Below, piece by piece: positions 17,822 through 25,850 of a DNA stretch of 64,000 bases. The translations under genes and the position numbers were made by a program. How positions within the stretch are numbered: the stretch's first letter is position 1; every line of letters starts with the position of its first letter. The DNA is from JAITMY01 sp031549685 (GTDB taxonomy: Bacteria; Bacteroidota; Bacteroidia; Bacteroidales; UBA932): contig JAVBPG010000008.1 in assembly GCA_031549685.1 (NCBI GenBank), forward strand, positions 1 through 64,000, in the 5' to 3' direction. The notes beneath the pieces are model-generated. The model was not told where the DNA came from. It did no database searches and saw nothing but the letters and a program-made list of their open reading frames with translations.

Positions 17822-19276
17822 TTACTTAACCGTAATGGGGCTGTACTTCGGAACCAGCGTTTTCATTACCGTCCAGCCAATGAGGTAGGCCACGGCGCAA
17901 ATGGAGAAGATGATGAAGTAGCCGGACTTAATGCCCTCAAATCCTAAGAATGTCATGTTGGTTGCCGCGGCATGGTCAAACAGCGCGCCGGAGCTTTTGT
18001 TGATGATGAACGAGCCAACGCCGCCGGCCATGCCGCCAATACCGGTAATGGTGGCCACAGCGCTCTTGGGGAACATATCGCTCACGGTAGAGAAAATGTT
18101 GGCCGACCAGGCTTGGTGCGCAGCTCCTGCAATACCAATGATAATAACAGGTAGCCAGTAGGAGGTTTCGCCCAGCGGTTGCGCCAGCAGCGCCAGCAGC
18201 GGGAAGAATGCGAAAATCAGCATAGCCTTCATGCGGCCTGCGTAGGGGTTCATGCCTTTCTTGTCAACAAAATAGGTCGGCAGCCAACCACCGATAATGG
18301 ATAGTAGCGTAATCATATACAGCACAAACAGCGGGAGCGCCGATTCGGTGGCGCTCATGTTGTACGCCGACTTGAGGTAGGCGGGAGTCCAAAACAGGTA
18401 GAACCACCATACGCCGTCGGTCATGAATTTACCAAAGGCAAACGACCAGGTTTGCTTGTGCTTAAAGCATTCGATAAACGACATTTTTTTGGCCTGGGCA
18501 GCCTCCACTTTTTCCTCGGCAACATCGTGCGACTCTTTGTCCTGCTGAATGTAGTGCAGCTCGGCAGCATTTACTTTGGGGTTGGTCTCAGGCTTTTTAT
18601 ACACAAATACCCAAAATCCCATCCAAATAAAACCAAGCGCACCGATAATGATGAACGCCATTTCCCAGCCCCAAGCTTTTGCAATAAAAGGAATGGTAAC
18701 GGGAGCGGCGAGGGCGCCCACGGTTGCGCCGGCATTCCAAATGCTGGTAGAAAAAGCGCGGTCTTTCTTCGGGAAATATTCGGCGGTAGCCTTAATGGCA
18801 GCAGGGAAGTTACCGGCCTCGCCAAGCGCCAAAACAAAGCGCGCAAAAATAAACAGCGTTACGCTCACGGTGGTTACTATGCCCACATCGCCTACGGTTT
18901 CGATGGCGTGACGTGCTCCTTCAAATCCTACGAACCAGGTGCCCGCGGTAATGCCCGATGTGGCAATGCCGCAAAAGGCATGAATACACGCGCCGATTGA
19001 CCATACGCCGATGGCCCAGAGGAATCCTTTTTTGGTATCCATCCAGTCCACAAACCGGCCGGCAAAAAGCATGCTGATGGCGTAGAAAATGGAAAATAAA
19101 GCGGTAATGGTACCGTAGTCGTTATTTGTCCAGTGGAACTCGGGGGCAATGAAATCGCCCCAGGTGAGCGACAGCACCTGACGGTCGAGGTAGTTGATGG
19201 TGGTGGCGAAGAACAGCATGGCGCATATCGCCCAGCGGTACTGCGTCATTTTCGCGGCAATGTTTTGTTTGCTCAT
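17822..19276 (-). CDS. MFS transporter, ExuT-like hexuronate permease
   Basis: 484 aa, about 12 membrane spans. The start YRWAICAMLFFATTINYLDRQVLSL is the hallmark of the anion:cation symporter (ACS) MFS group, which includes E. coli ExuT, and LALGEAGNFPAAIKATAEYFPKKDRAF is the group motif. About 40 extra residues (ITAGTWFVGFEGARHAIET region) sit between spans 3 and 4. It is the last gene of the uxaC-kdgK-eda block, so it probably imports a hexuronate, KDG or an alginate monouronate across the inner membrane. Substrate is inferred from family and neighbours. Confidence 0.85.
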   Translation of the reverse strand: MSKQNIAAKMTQYRWAICAMLFFATTINYLDRQVLSLTWGDFIAPEFHWTNNDYGTITALFSIFYAISMLFAGRFVDWMDTKKGFLWAIGVWSIGACIHAFCGIATSGITAGTWFVGFEGARHAIETVGDVGIVTTVSVTLFIFARFVLALGEAGNFPAAIKATAEYFPKKDRAFSTSIWNAGATVGALAAPVTIPFIAKAWGWEMAFIIIGALGFIWMGFWVFVYKKPETNPKVNAAELHYIQQDKESHDVAEEKVEAAQAKKMSFIECFKHKQTWSFAFGKFMTDGVWWFYLFWTPAYLKSAYNMSATESALPLFVLYMITLLSIIGGWLPTYFVDKKGMNPYAGRMKAMLIFAFFPLLALLAQPLGETSYWLPVIIIGIAGAAHQAWSANIFSTVSDMFPKSAVATITGIGGMAGGVGSFIINKSSGALFDHAAATNMTFLGFEGIKSGYFIIFSICAVAYLIGWTVMKTLVPKYSPITVK

Positions 19277-19311
19277 TAGATTTTTTGTTTTTGCGTGAAT
19301 AATAAAAAAGT

Positions 19312-19372
19312 GACGAGCTACAAGTGACAGGTTACAAAGGTTGCTTCCGTAACTTGTTACTTGTAACTCGTC
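19312..19372. repeat. Imperfect inverted repeat between eda and the MFS gene
   Basis: GACGAGCTACAAGTGACAGG.. (19312-19335) is imperfectly complementary to ..TTGTTACTTGTAACTCGTC (19349-19372). It fills most of the gap between the eda stop and the transporter start. It could attenuate transcription into the transporter, or be a dispersed intergenic element; no T-run follows on the minus strand. Confidence 0.55.
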
Positions 19373-19381
19373 CCAGAAAAT

Positions 19382-20050
19382 TTACTTACGAACCTTTGCG
19401 ATGACCGCAAAAGCGTCCTTGCACATTTGGGTAATCTTGCCCCAATCCTTGGCCGCAATGGCGTCGGCGGGGAATAGGTTGGAGCCCATGCCCACACAGG
19501 TTACGCCGGCATCGAACCAACCTTTCAGATTAGCCTCTTCGGGCTTAACACCACCGGTTACCATGAGCATACTCCACGGCATCGGCGCTTTCAACCCCTT
19601 TACAAAGTTGGGGCCGAGCACATCGCCGGGGAACACCTTGCACAGGTCGCAGCCCAACTCCTGCGCGAACCCGATTTCGGAAACCGTGCCGCAGCCGGGG
19701 GTGTAGGGAATCAAGCGGCGGTTGGCAACCTTTGCCACCTCGGGGTTAAACAGCGGGCCAACGATGAAGTTTGCACCTAACTGAATGTACAACGATGCGG
19801 CAGCAGGCTCAACAATTGAGCCCACGCCCATAATCATATCGGGGCATTCCTTGGCGGCAAATTTTACAACTTCGCCAAACACTTCGTGCGCGAAATCGCC
19901 ACGATTGGTGAATTCGAACGCGCGAACGCCACCTTCATAGCAAGCCTTTACCGCGTTTTTTACAACCTCCACATCCTTATGGTAAAACACAGGCACCATG
20001 CCGGTTTCAGCCATCACGGAGAGAACTTTTATTTTATTGAATTTAGCCAT
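19382..20050 (-). CDS. eda: KDPG aldolase (2-dehydro-3-deoxyphosphogluconate aldolase)
   Basis: 222 aa. Splits KDPG into pyruvate and glyceraldehyde-3-phosphate, the last step of alginate monouronate breakdown. Catalytic elements are visible: Glu46 in FEFTNRG, the Schiff-base Lys138 in LCKVFPGD, and the phosphate-binding MVTGGVKPEE near the C-terminus. Follows kdgK in the same direction with a small four-helix-bundle gene between them. The 3-bp-spaced ATCTTTTAAATTT leader is A/T-rich as usual. Confidence 0.95.
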   Translation of the reverse strand: MAKFNKIKVLSVMAETGMVPVFYHKDVEVVKNAVKACYEGGVRAFEFTNRGDFAHEVFGEVVKFAAKECPDMIMGVGSIVEPAAASLYIQLGANFIVGPLFNPEVAKVANRRLIPYTPGCGTVSEIGFAQELGCDLCKVFPGDVLGPNFVKGLKAPMPWSMLMVTGGVKPEEANLKGWFDAGVTCVGMGSNLFPADAIAAKDWGKITQMCKDAFAVIAKVRK

Positions 20051-20055
20051 CTTTT

Positions 20056-20100
20056 AAATTTACAATTTAACGATTTACAATTGACAATTGAAAATGCAAT
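20056..20100. repeat. AT-rich intergenic repeat, left flank of the four-helix-bundle gene
   Basis: Contains TTTACAATTTAACGATTTACAATTGACAATTG-like units in tandem. Its right-hand counterpart at 20458-20497 carries the same units in the opposite orientation (AAATTGTAAATTGTCAATCC..), so the small gene at 20101-20454 is framed by imperfect inverted copies. Confidence 0.55.
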
Positions 20101-20454
20101 TTACGGTTTTGATCGGCAGGTTTTTATGGATTGAACAATGATTGCAAACAGTTCTTTCCCCTCTTTCATCAAATCATCCAATAAGCGGGGCTCAATTAAT
20201 TTTAGAATTATGATGTCTTCCATCCAGTAGATGGTTTCGTCCAATTCCTCTTCGACAATCTTCAACTTGTTGAGAAAATCTTTTTCTGATTTTGCAAAAC
20301 AAGCAGCCCTGTAATTGGCCCCGGCAGAAGTGCCGCAACGTACAATTTGATTTCTTATGGCATGTCCGGCTGCAGTATTTGGTAGTTTTTCGGCCATTTT
20401 AATAATCCGAATGCCAAACATCTGTAAACGCTTTTTTAGTTCGTTTGCGTCCAT
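20101..20454 (-). CDS. Four-helix-bundle protein (S23/IVP-like)
   Basis: 117 aa from MDANELKKRLQMFG. The pattern LPNTAAGHAIRNQIVRCGTSAGANYRAA followed by KSEKDFLNKLKIVEEELDETIYWMEDI is that of the four-helix-bundle family first noted as proteins encoded by 23S rRNA intervening sequences, also related to diversity-retroelement accessory protein Avd. No enzymatic role is known. An upstream ATG at 20511 would run into the end of kdgK and through repeat sequence, so the later start is used. It interrupts kdgK and eda, is framed by inverted AT-rich repeats, and looks like an inserted small genetic unit. Confidence 0.85.
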   Translation of the reverse strand: MDANELKKRLQMFGIRIIKMAEKLPNTAAGHAIRNQIVRCGTSAGANYRAACFAKSEKDFLNKLKIVEEELDETIYWMEDIIILKLIEPRLLDDLMKEGKELFAIIVQSIKTCRSKP

Positions 20455-20457
20455 GTC

Positions 20458-20497
20458 TTCAAATTGTAAATTGTCAATCCGTAAATTGTCAATTTTC
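20458..20497. repeat. AT-rich intergenic repeat, right flank of the four-helix-bundle gene
   Basis: Tandem AAATTGT/AAATTGTCAAT units, inverted relative to those at 20056-20100. See that entry. Confidence 0.55.
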
Positions 20498-21541
20498 TTA
20501 GCGGCTAACACGTCCGCTCCCGTCGCCCTTCATCAAGTTTTCCACCTCGGCTACGGTTACCTGGTTGAAGTCGCCGTAGATGGTGTGCTTGAGGCAGGAT
20601 GCTGCAACGGCAAAGTTGAGCGCCTTTTGGTCGTCGCCGGGGTACGAAATCAGGCCGTACACCAAGCCGCCCATGAACGAGTCGCCGCCGCCCACGCGGT
20701 CAACAATGTGCGTGATGTTGTAGTTGGGTGACTCGTACAATTTTTTACCATCGAACAGCACGCCGGCCCAGGTGTTGTGGTTGGCGTTGATGGAGCCGCG
20801 CAGGGTGATGATGACCTTCTTGGCGCGGGGGAATTTTTTCATAAGCTGCTCGCAAACCGATTGGAATTCCTTGGCGTCAACGTGGCCGCCGGTTTTGGTT
20901 ACGTCGAAGCCCTCGGGCTTAATGCCGAATACGGTTTCGGCATCCTCCTCGTTACCCAAAATCACATCGCAGCCCTCCACCAGGGCGGGCATTACCTCAG
21001 AGGCTTTTTTGCCGTACTTCCAAAGATTTTTACGGAAGTTAAGGTCAGTTGAAACGGTTACACCCATTTCGTTGGCCACCTTAATGGCCTCCAAGCAGGC
21101 ATCGGCTGCGCCTTGCGACAGCGCGGGAGTAATGCCTGTCCAGTGGAACCACTGGGCGTCTTTGAACACCTCCTTCCAGTTAATCATGCCGGGCTTAATG
21201 TCGGCAATGGAGGCGTGGGCGCGGTCGTAAACCACCTTGCTGGGGCGAGCCACGGCGCCGGTTTCGAGGAAGTATATGCCCAAGCGCTCGCCGCCGTAAA
21301 TCATGTTTTGGGTGCTAACGCCGTACTTGTGCAGCTCCATTTCGCACCACTTGGCAATGTCGTTTTGCGGCAAGCGTGAAACGAACTCGGCGTTCAGGCC
21401 GTAGTTGGCCAGCGATACCGCTACGTTAGCCTCGCCGCCGCCAAAGGTGGAGGTCAGCTCCTTGCACTGGTTGAAGCGCAGGTAGCCGGGCGTGGCCAGG
21501 CGCAGCATGATTTCACCGAAAGTAACAACTTTTTTGCTCAT
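20498..21541 (-). CDS. kdgK: 2-keto-3-deoxygluconate kinase (PfkB family)
   Basis: 347 aa. Phosphorylates KDG at C6 with ATP to give KDPG. PfkB motifs are present: FGGGEANVAVSLA (residues 33-45, first signature) and IVDRVGGGDSFMGGLVYG near 285 (second signature, with the catalytic Asp in GGGDSF). The DRVGGGDSF form instead of DTVGAGD is common in KDG kinases of Bacteroidota. The gene is upstream of eda and downstream of uxaC, which fits a hexuronate/alginate catabolic operon. Confidence 0.93.
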   Translation of the reverse strand: MSKKVVTFGEIMLRLATPGYLRFNQCKELTSTFGGGEANVAVSLANYGLNAEFVSRLPQNDIAKWCEMELHKYGVSTQNMIYGGERLGIYFLETGAVARPSKVVYDRAHASIADIKPGMINWKEVFKDAQWFHWTGITPALSQGAADACLEAIKVANEMGVTVSTDLNFRKNLWKYGKKASEVMPALVEGCDVILGNEEDAETVFGIKPEGFDVTKTGGHVDAKEFQSVCEQLMKKFPRAKKVIITLRGSINANHNTWAGVLFDGKKLYESPNYNITHIVDRVGGGDSFMGGLVYGLISYPGDDQKALNFAVAASCLKHTIYGDFNQVTVAEVENLMKGDGSGRVSR

Positions 21542-21849
21542 TGTTTTTTAGAGATTAGAGATTAGTATTTAGTGATTAAATTTCTAACATGGGATTGCGC
21601 TAAAGCACAAGATGTAAAAATAGCGATTTTTGGGAAATTGTACAAATGAGGCTATAACAGACAGCAATTGCCAACAGTGCGGCATTGTGCAGGGCTATCC
21701 TCCGCTGGCGGAGGTGCCTGTAAGGCGGAGGTGGAAGTTTAGAATTTTGACATCCACCTCCGGTCTTTGACCACCCCCGCCAGCGGGGAATAATCCTCCC
21801 GCAAAGCGCCTGCGGTTATAGCTCCCTTTAGGGGATTTGGGGTAAAGGG
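21542..21849. repeat. 308-bp gene-free gap filled with inverted repeats
   Basis: No coding potential is seen. Features found: a hairpin CCTCCGC-TGGC-GGAGG region at 21699-21714; an inverted pair CGGAGGTGGA (21726-21735) / TCCACCTCCG (21753-21762); and a CCCCCGCCAGCGGGG unit at 21775-21788, which is related to the large palindrome at 28667-28761. It lies between uxaC and kdgK. No clear promoter for kdgK was found here. Confidence 0.65.
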
Positions 21850-23256
21850 TTAAAAATTAAAGAAGTTCTTTGCGTTGTTGTACGAAATATCCTCCACCAT
21901 TTGGCCGAGGAAGGGCAGCTCGGTTGAGGGCAGTTCGCCCTTTTCCACATCGCGACCAACGAGGTTGCACAGTATGCGGCGGAAGTACTCGTGGCGCGGG
22001 TAGCTGAGAAAGCTGCGCGAGTCGGTAAGCATACCTACAAAGCGGCTGAGCAGGCCAAGCACCGAGAGCGAGTTCATTTGCGCTTCCATACCTACCTTTT
22101 GGTCGAGGAACCACCAACCCGACCCGAATTGCATTTTACCTGCAACGGAACCATCTTGGAAGTTTCCTATCATGGTGGTAATTAAATCGTTGTCGCGCGG
22201 ATTAAGGTTGTATAAAATCGTTTTTGGCAGCTTATCCAGCGTGTCGAGCGTGTTGAGGAATTTCGACATGGCCTTGGCTACAGTAAAGTCGCCAATGGAG
22301 TCGAAACCTGTGTCGGCGCCGAGCTTTTTGAACAGACGGGTGTTGTTGTTGCGAATAGCGCCGTAGTGCAACTGCTGTGTCCAACCCTTTTCCCAGTCCA
22401 TTACAGCTCCCTCGAACATCATGGCCGATTTGAACTTCAGAATTTCTTCCTTTGTCAATTCTTTTCCGCCATATACTTTATTGAAAATAGCATCGATTTC
22501 GGCTTGCGTATAATCTTCAGCGTAAAACTCCTCAATGCCGTGGTCGCTGAGCTTGCAGCCCACACTTGCAAAGAAGTCGTGGCGGTTGCGCAAGGCTGTA
22601 ATCAGGTCGGCAAATTTGCTGATGCTAACGCCTGAAACGGCGGACAACTTTTCTACGTAGGTGCGGAAATCGGCGGGCACTTCCACGGCCATAGCCTTGT
22701 CGGGGCGCCAAGTTGGGAGCACTTTCACCTCAAAGCCTTCCTTTTGCAGGGCGATGTGGTGCTCCAATGAATCGATAGGATCATCGGTGGTGCAAACTAC
22801 CTTTACGTTGTACTTTTTCATCAAGCCGCGAGCTGAGTACTCAGGTGTGCGCAGCTTGGCGGTGCACTCGTCAAAGATTTCCTTCGCGGTTTCGGGCTTC
22901 AATATTTTCTCCACGCCAAAGGCGGTTTTGAGCTCCAGGTGTGTCCAGTGGTAAAGCGGATTGCGCATGGTGTAGGGCACGGTGGTGGCCCACTTCTCAA
23001 ACTTTTCCCAGTCGCTGGTGTCCTTGCCGGTGCAAAAGCGCTCGTCCACGCCGTTGGTGCGCATGGCGCGCCACTTGTAGTGGTCGCCCTCGAGCCAGAT
23101 TTGGCCGAGGTTATCGAACTTGCGGTCCTTGGCAATAAATTCGGGGTTGAGGTGGCAGTGGTAGTCGATGATGGGCATCTTGGCCGCATGCTCGTGGTAC
23201 AGCTGCTCAGCGGTGGCGGTTTCGAGCAGAAAGTTTTTGTCTAAAAATTGTTTCAT
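21850..23256 (-). CDS. uxaC: Uronate isomerase UxaC
   Basis: 468 aa, full-length amidohydrolase-superfamily isomerase. Known members turn D-glucuronate into D-fructuronate and D-galacturonate into D-tagaturonate. The metal-binding DYHCHLNP (His33, His35) and the family segments LEGDHYKWRAMRTNG, VVCTTDDPIDSLEHH and RNNNTRLFKKLG are present. The usual partners uxaB/uxuB and uxaA/uxuA are absent from the window. In an alginate locus it may act on saturated mannuronate, whose C1-C2 isomerisation also gives fructuronate; that is inference. It has its own promoter and a palindrome upstream. Confidence 0.93.
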   Translation of the reverse strand: MKQFLDKNFLLETATAEQLYHEHAAKMPIIDYHCHLNPEFIAKDRKFDNLGQIWLEGDHYKWRAMRTNGVDERFCTGKDTSDWEKFEKWATTVPYTMRNPLYHWTHLELKTAFGVEKILKPETAKEIFDECTAKLRTPEYSARGLMKKYNVKVVCTTDDPIDSLEHHIALQKEGFEVKVLPTWRPDKAMAVEVPADFRTYVEKLSAVSGVSISKFADLITALRNRHDFFASVGCKLSDHGIEEFYAEDYTQAEIDAIFNKVYGGKELTKEEILKFKSAMMFEGAVMDWEKGWTQQLHYGAIRNNNTRLFKKLGADTGFDSIGDFTVAKAMSKFLNTLDTLDKLPKTILYNLNPRDNDLITTMIGNFQDGSVAGKMQFGSGWWFLDQKVGMEAQMNSLSVLGLLSRFVGMLTDSRSFLSYPRHEYFRRILCNLVGRDVEKGELPSTELPFLGQMVEDISYNNAKNFFNF

Positions 23257-23305
23257 GATAGAGGTATGTTATTGAATTAATGTTTTTATGAAATGAATTT
23301 CGCTA

Positions 23306-23321
23306 TCGTGTTCGCACACGA
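23306..23321 (-). promoter_or_regulatory. Palindromic operator candidate upstream of uxaC
   Basis: TCGTGTGCGAACACGA on the minus strand: 6-bp arms around a GCGA centre. It begins 9 bp after the predicted -7 box, so a protein bound here would block transcription of uxaC. The form (CG near the centre) resembles LacI-family operators, and it differs from the GGTYRACC operators elsewhere in the locus. No LacI gene is in the window. Confidence 0.55.
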
Positions 23322-23329
23322 ATAATTTA

Positions 23330-23361
23330 CGAAAGTAGGATTTTTAGGGGAAAAAGGCAAA
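23330..23361 (-). promoter_or_regulatory. Predicted promoter of uxaC operon
   Basis: Minus strand: TTTG (23361-23358), 20-nt spacer, TACTTTCG (23337-23330), one mismatch to TAnnTTTG. It lies between a terminator (23420-23459) and uxaC, consistent with a separate transcription unit. Confidence 0.6.
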
Positions 23362-23419
23362 GAAAGGATGTAGATAAATTGCAACCATTTGTTTATTATG
23401 TAATTGTAAATATATAGAA

Positions 23420-23459
23420 AAACAAAACGCCGCTCCCGAAATATTCGAAAGCGGCGTTT
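23420..23459 (-). terminator. Rho-independent terminator after the SDR gene
   Basis: Arms AAACGCCGCT (23425-23434) and AGCGGCGTTT (23450-23459), extended by GAA/TTC with two mismatches. On the minus strand the stem is followed by TTGTTTTTC. It is 21 bp after the SDR stop codon and separates the upper alginate operon from uxaC. Confidence 0.75.
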
Positions 23460-23479
23460 GCCTAAAATAAAGCGAAGTG

Positions 23480-24232
23480 CTACGAGAAGAATGCTCCCCC
23501 GTTGATGTCGATGTTGGTGCCGGTAAGGTACCCCGATTCTTCAGAAGCAAGGTAGGCCACCAAGTCTGCCACGTCTTTGGCCTCGCCCTCGCGGCGCAAG
23601 GGGTACATTTGCTTCATGCGCTCGCGGTTTTCGGGCGTGTTGAAGCGGTCGTGGAACGAGGTGGCAATGGTGCCCGGAGCCAGCGCGTTCACACGAATAC
23701 CCTTAGGTCCGAGTTCCTTGGCCATGCTGCGGGTAAAGGTCATTACGGCAGCTTTAGCCGAAGCGTAAAGTGAGGCGCCGGGGCCGCCGCCATCGCGCGC
23801 TGCCTGCGATGAGAAGTTAACAATGGCGCCGCCCTCGGTCATGTAGGGTACTACCTCGCGGGTGCAAAGCCAGCAACTTTTCATGTTTACATCCATAAGC
23901 AGGTTGTACCAAGCGTCGTCCTGCTCGGTAACCGGCTTGCGGCCGCAAATGCCGCCTACCACGTTTACCAGCACGTGCATTTTGTCGCCAAATGCTTTTA
24001 CGGCTTCGCCAAAAAGGCGCTTTACATCGGCCTCCTTGGTCATGTCGCCCTGCACGGTAATGGCTTGACCTCCTACGGCTTCAATCATTTTTTTAGTTTC
24101 GGCGGCGTCTTCGGGATTGTCAAAGTAGTTGACAACGACCTTAGCGCCTTCCTCGGCCACGCGCACCGAAATGGCGCGTCCCAAATCTCTTGCGCCACCT
24201 GTTACAATGGCTACTTTTCCTTTTAGTTTCAT
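23480..24232 (-). CDS. SDR oxidoreductase, probable DEH reductase
   Basis: 250 aa classical short-chain dehydrogenase. Cofactor motif TGGARDLG (residues 11-18), NVVGG (90-94), catalytic Ser141/142, Tyr156 and Lys160 (YASAK), and the C-terminal YLTGTNIDINGG. The same family serves as FabG, KduD and alginate DEH reductases. Between an MFS transporter/kdgF and the KDG kinase block, the best reading is reduction of 4-deoxy-L-erythro-5-hexoseulose uronate (DEH) to KDG in the cytoplasm with NAD(P)H. FabG-like function is less likely from context. Followed by a terminator. Confidence 0.88.
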   Translation of the reverse strand: MKLKGKVAIVTGGARDLGRAISVRVAEEGAKVVVNYFDNPEDAAETKKMIEAVGGQAITVQGDMTKEADVKRLFGEAVKAFGDKMHVLVNVVGGICGRKPVTEQDDAWYNLLMDVNMKSCWLCTREVVPYMTEGGAIVNFSSQAARDGGGPGASLYASAKAAVMTFTRSMAKELGPKGIRVNALAPGTIATSFHDRFNTPENRERMKQMYPLRREGEAKDVADLVAYLASEESGYLTGTNIDINGGAFFS

Positions 24233-24279
24233 TTTTTTGTTTTATAAAAATTGGTTTTGAAATTTTGTTGTTTTGTTTT

Positions 24280-24345
24280 GTCATTGCGGGCTTGACCCGC
24301 AATCTCCTCCTCGATTGGGAGATCCCGAATCAAGTTCGGGATGAC
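24280..24345. repeat. REP-like intergenic repeat (GTCAT...ATGAC type)
   Basis: Two palindromes in a row: GTCATTGCGGGCTTGACCCG.. and ..CCCGAATCAAGTTCGGG, ending ATGAC, so the unit starts and ends with inverted GTCAT. Close relatives are at 26268, 31144, 32672, 37762 and 43409. It lies between the MFS gene and the SDR gene. Confidence 0.75.
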
Positions 24346-24359
24346 ATTACCTAGTTGAG

Positions 24360-25838
24360 CTAATCCTTCTTTATCGTATCAATTTTACCTGCGGTCATAA
24401 AAATGGAGGCCAGCGATGCGGGCACAAGCAGCGCCAGCATGATGAAGAATAGCGTCCAGTTGCCGCCGGTGGTAATCAAGGGTACAAGAAACATGCACGA
24501 AATGGTGCCTACTACCGCCGCCATGCCGCCCAAACCTGCGAGCGAGCCTACGGATTTGCCCGAATGCAAATCGCTGGGAATGGTTTGAATGTTGGTCATG
24601 GTAAACTGGTAGCCGCCCAGCACAAATGCCATGAGCGTAATGATAACGCCTATTTGCGTAGCGAAAATAATGCCAATCATGGCCGAAAGCGTAATGCCGG
24701 CGCCGGTAACCATTGCCGCCTTGCGCGAAAAGTTAATCGACTTTCCGGCCTTAATCAAGCGCCCCGACATCCAACCTCCGGCAATGCTGCCAATGGCCGC
24801 GCCGAAGTAGGGCACCCATGCCGTTGCTGCAACCTGTTTAATATCAAGATTGTGCGCCTGCATGAGGTAAATGGGCAGCCAGGTTACAAACATCCACCAA
24901 ATGGGGTCGAGGAAGAGGCGGCCGAGAATTACGGAGTAGTTTTTTTTGTGCGAAAGCAGCTCGCCCCACGAGAGCCCTTTATCCACCGTCAGCTTCGATT
25001 CGGGTTGTCCGCTCAAAATGTATTCACGCTCCTCATCGGTAATCCAGGGGTGCTCCTTTGGCCCTTTTTTGTTGACAATGAGCCAGGGTATGAGCCACAC
25101 CAGGCCAAGACAACCTACGGTAACAAAGGTGGCGCGCCAGCCGAAGGCAAGGAACAGCATGGAAATAACTACGGGCGCCAACACCGAGCCTATCGATGCT
25201 GCTGCTCCGAACAAGCCTTGCGCTAAAGCACGTTCCTTTTGCGGAAACCACTCGGCGTTGCTTTTGGTAGTGCCGGGCCAGGGGCCGGCCTCGCCAAGCC
25301 CCAACATACCTCGGAAAAAGCTGAGCGATTTGAAGCCTCGCGCCAACGAGGCCAGCGCATCGGCTGTGCCCCAAATGAGCACGGACATTACAAAGCCTTT
25401 TCGAGTGCCTATTTTGTCGTAAATTTTTCCGGAAAATAGCTGGCTTACGCCGTAGCAGCACATGAAAATAATGTTGATGAGCGCGTAAATGCTCTTCTGC
25501 TTATCCTCGGCCTCCTTGTCCGAGAGCGATTGGTCAACTAAACCAAGGTCGAGCGAAATGCCGGTGCGCACGCGGGCTTGCAGCACGTTGTCCTCAACTT
25601 TGGCATCCTCCTTGCTCACGGTAGAGGTTACGCCGTTGCTTAGCGTAAGGTCGTACGCATTTTTTTCGGCGTTGTAAATGGCAAAATTTTTGCCCTGTAC
25701 GGGTTGCTCAACGATGGCAAAATCCAAGGTTTTTTTTGTGTACCACATGTAGTTGAGCGTACCTCGGTCGAGGTAGTTGATGATGGTAATGAGCAGTATG
25801 AGCGACAGCACCCACCAGCGAAGTCCTTTTAGTTTCAT
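24360..25838 (-). CDS. MFS transporter with a large inserted loop, probable alginate-monouronate importer
   Basis: 492 aa, ACS-family MFS: WWVLSLILLITIINYLDRGTLNYM at span 1 and LGLGEAGPWPGTTKSNAEWFPQKERALAQ. Between spans 1 and 2 there is an insert of about 80 hydrophilic residues (approx. 35-115, from DFAIVEQPVQ to DKQKSIY), which would lie in the periplasm; ordinary ACS members have a short loop there. It lies between kdgF and the SDR gene, so import of DEH or unsaturated monouronate released by PL17 is the likely role. Homologous position to the MFS gene of other Bacteroidota alginate operons. Confidence 0.87.
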   Translation of the reverse strand: MKLKGLRWWVLSLILLITIINYLDRGTLNYMWYTKKTLDFAIVEQPVQGKNFAIYNAEKNAYDLTLSNGVTSTVSKEDAKVEDNVLQARVRTGISLDLGLVDQSLSDKEAEDKQKSIYALINIIFMCCYGVSQLFSGKIYDKIGTRKGFVMSVLIWGTADALASLARGFKSLSFFRGMLGLGEAGPWPGTTKSNAEWFPQKERALAQGLFGAAASIGSVLAPVVISMLFLAFGWRATFVTVGCLGLVWLIPWLIVNKKGPKEHPWITDEEREYILSGQPESKLTVDKGLSWGELLSHKKNYSVILGRLFLDPIWWMFVTWLPIYLMQAHNLDIKQVAATAWVPYFGAAIGSIAGGWMSGRLIKAGKSINFSRKAAMVTGAGITLSAMIGIIFATQIGVIITLMAFVLGGYQFTMTNIQTIPSDLHSGKSVGSLAGLGGMAAVVGTISCMFLVPLITTGGNWTLFFIMLALLVPASLASIFMTAGKIDTIKKD

Positions 25839-25850
25839 AGGATTTTCGAT

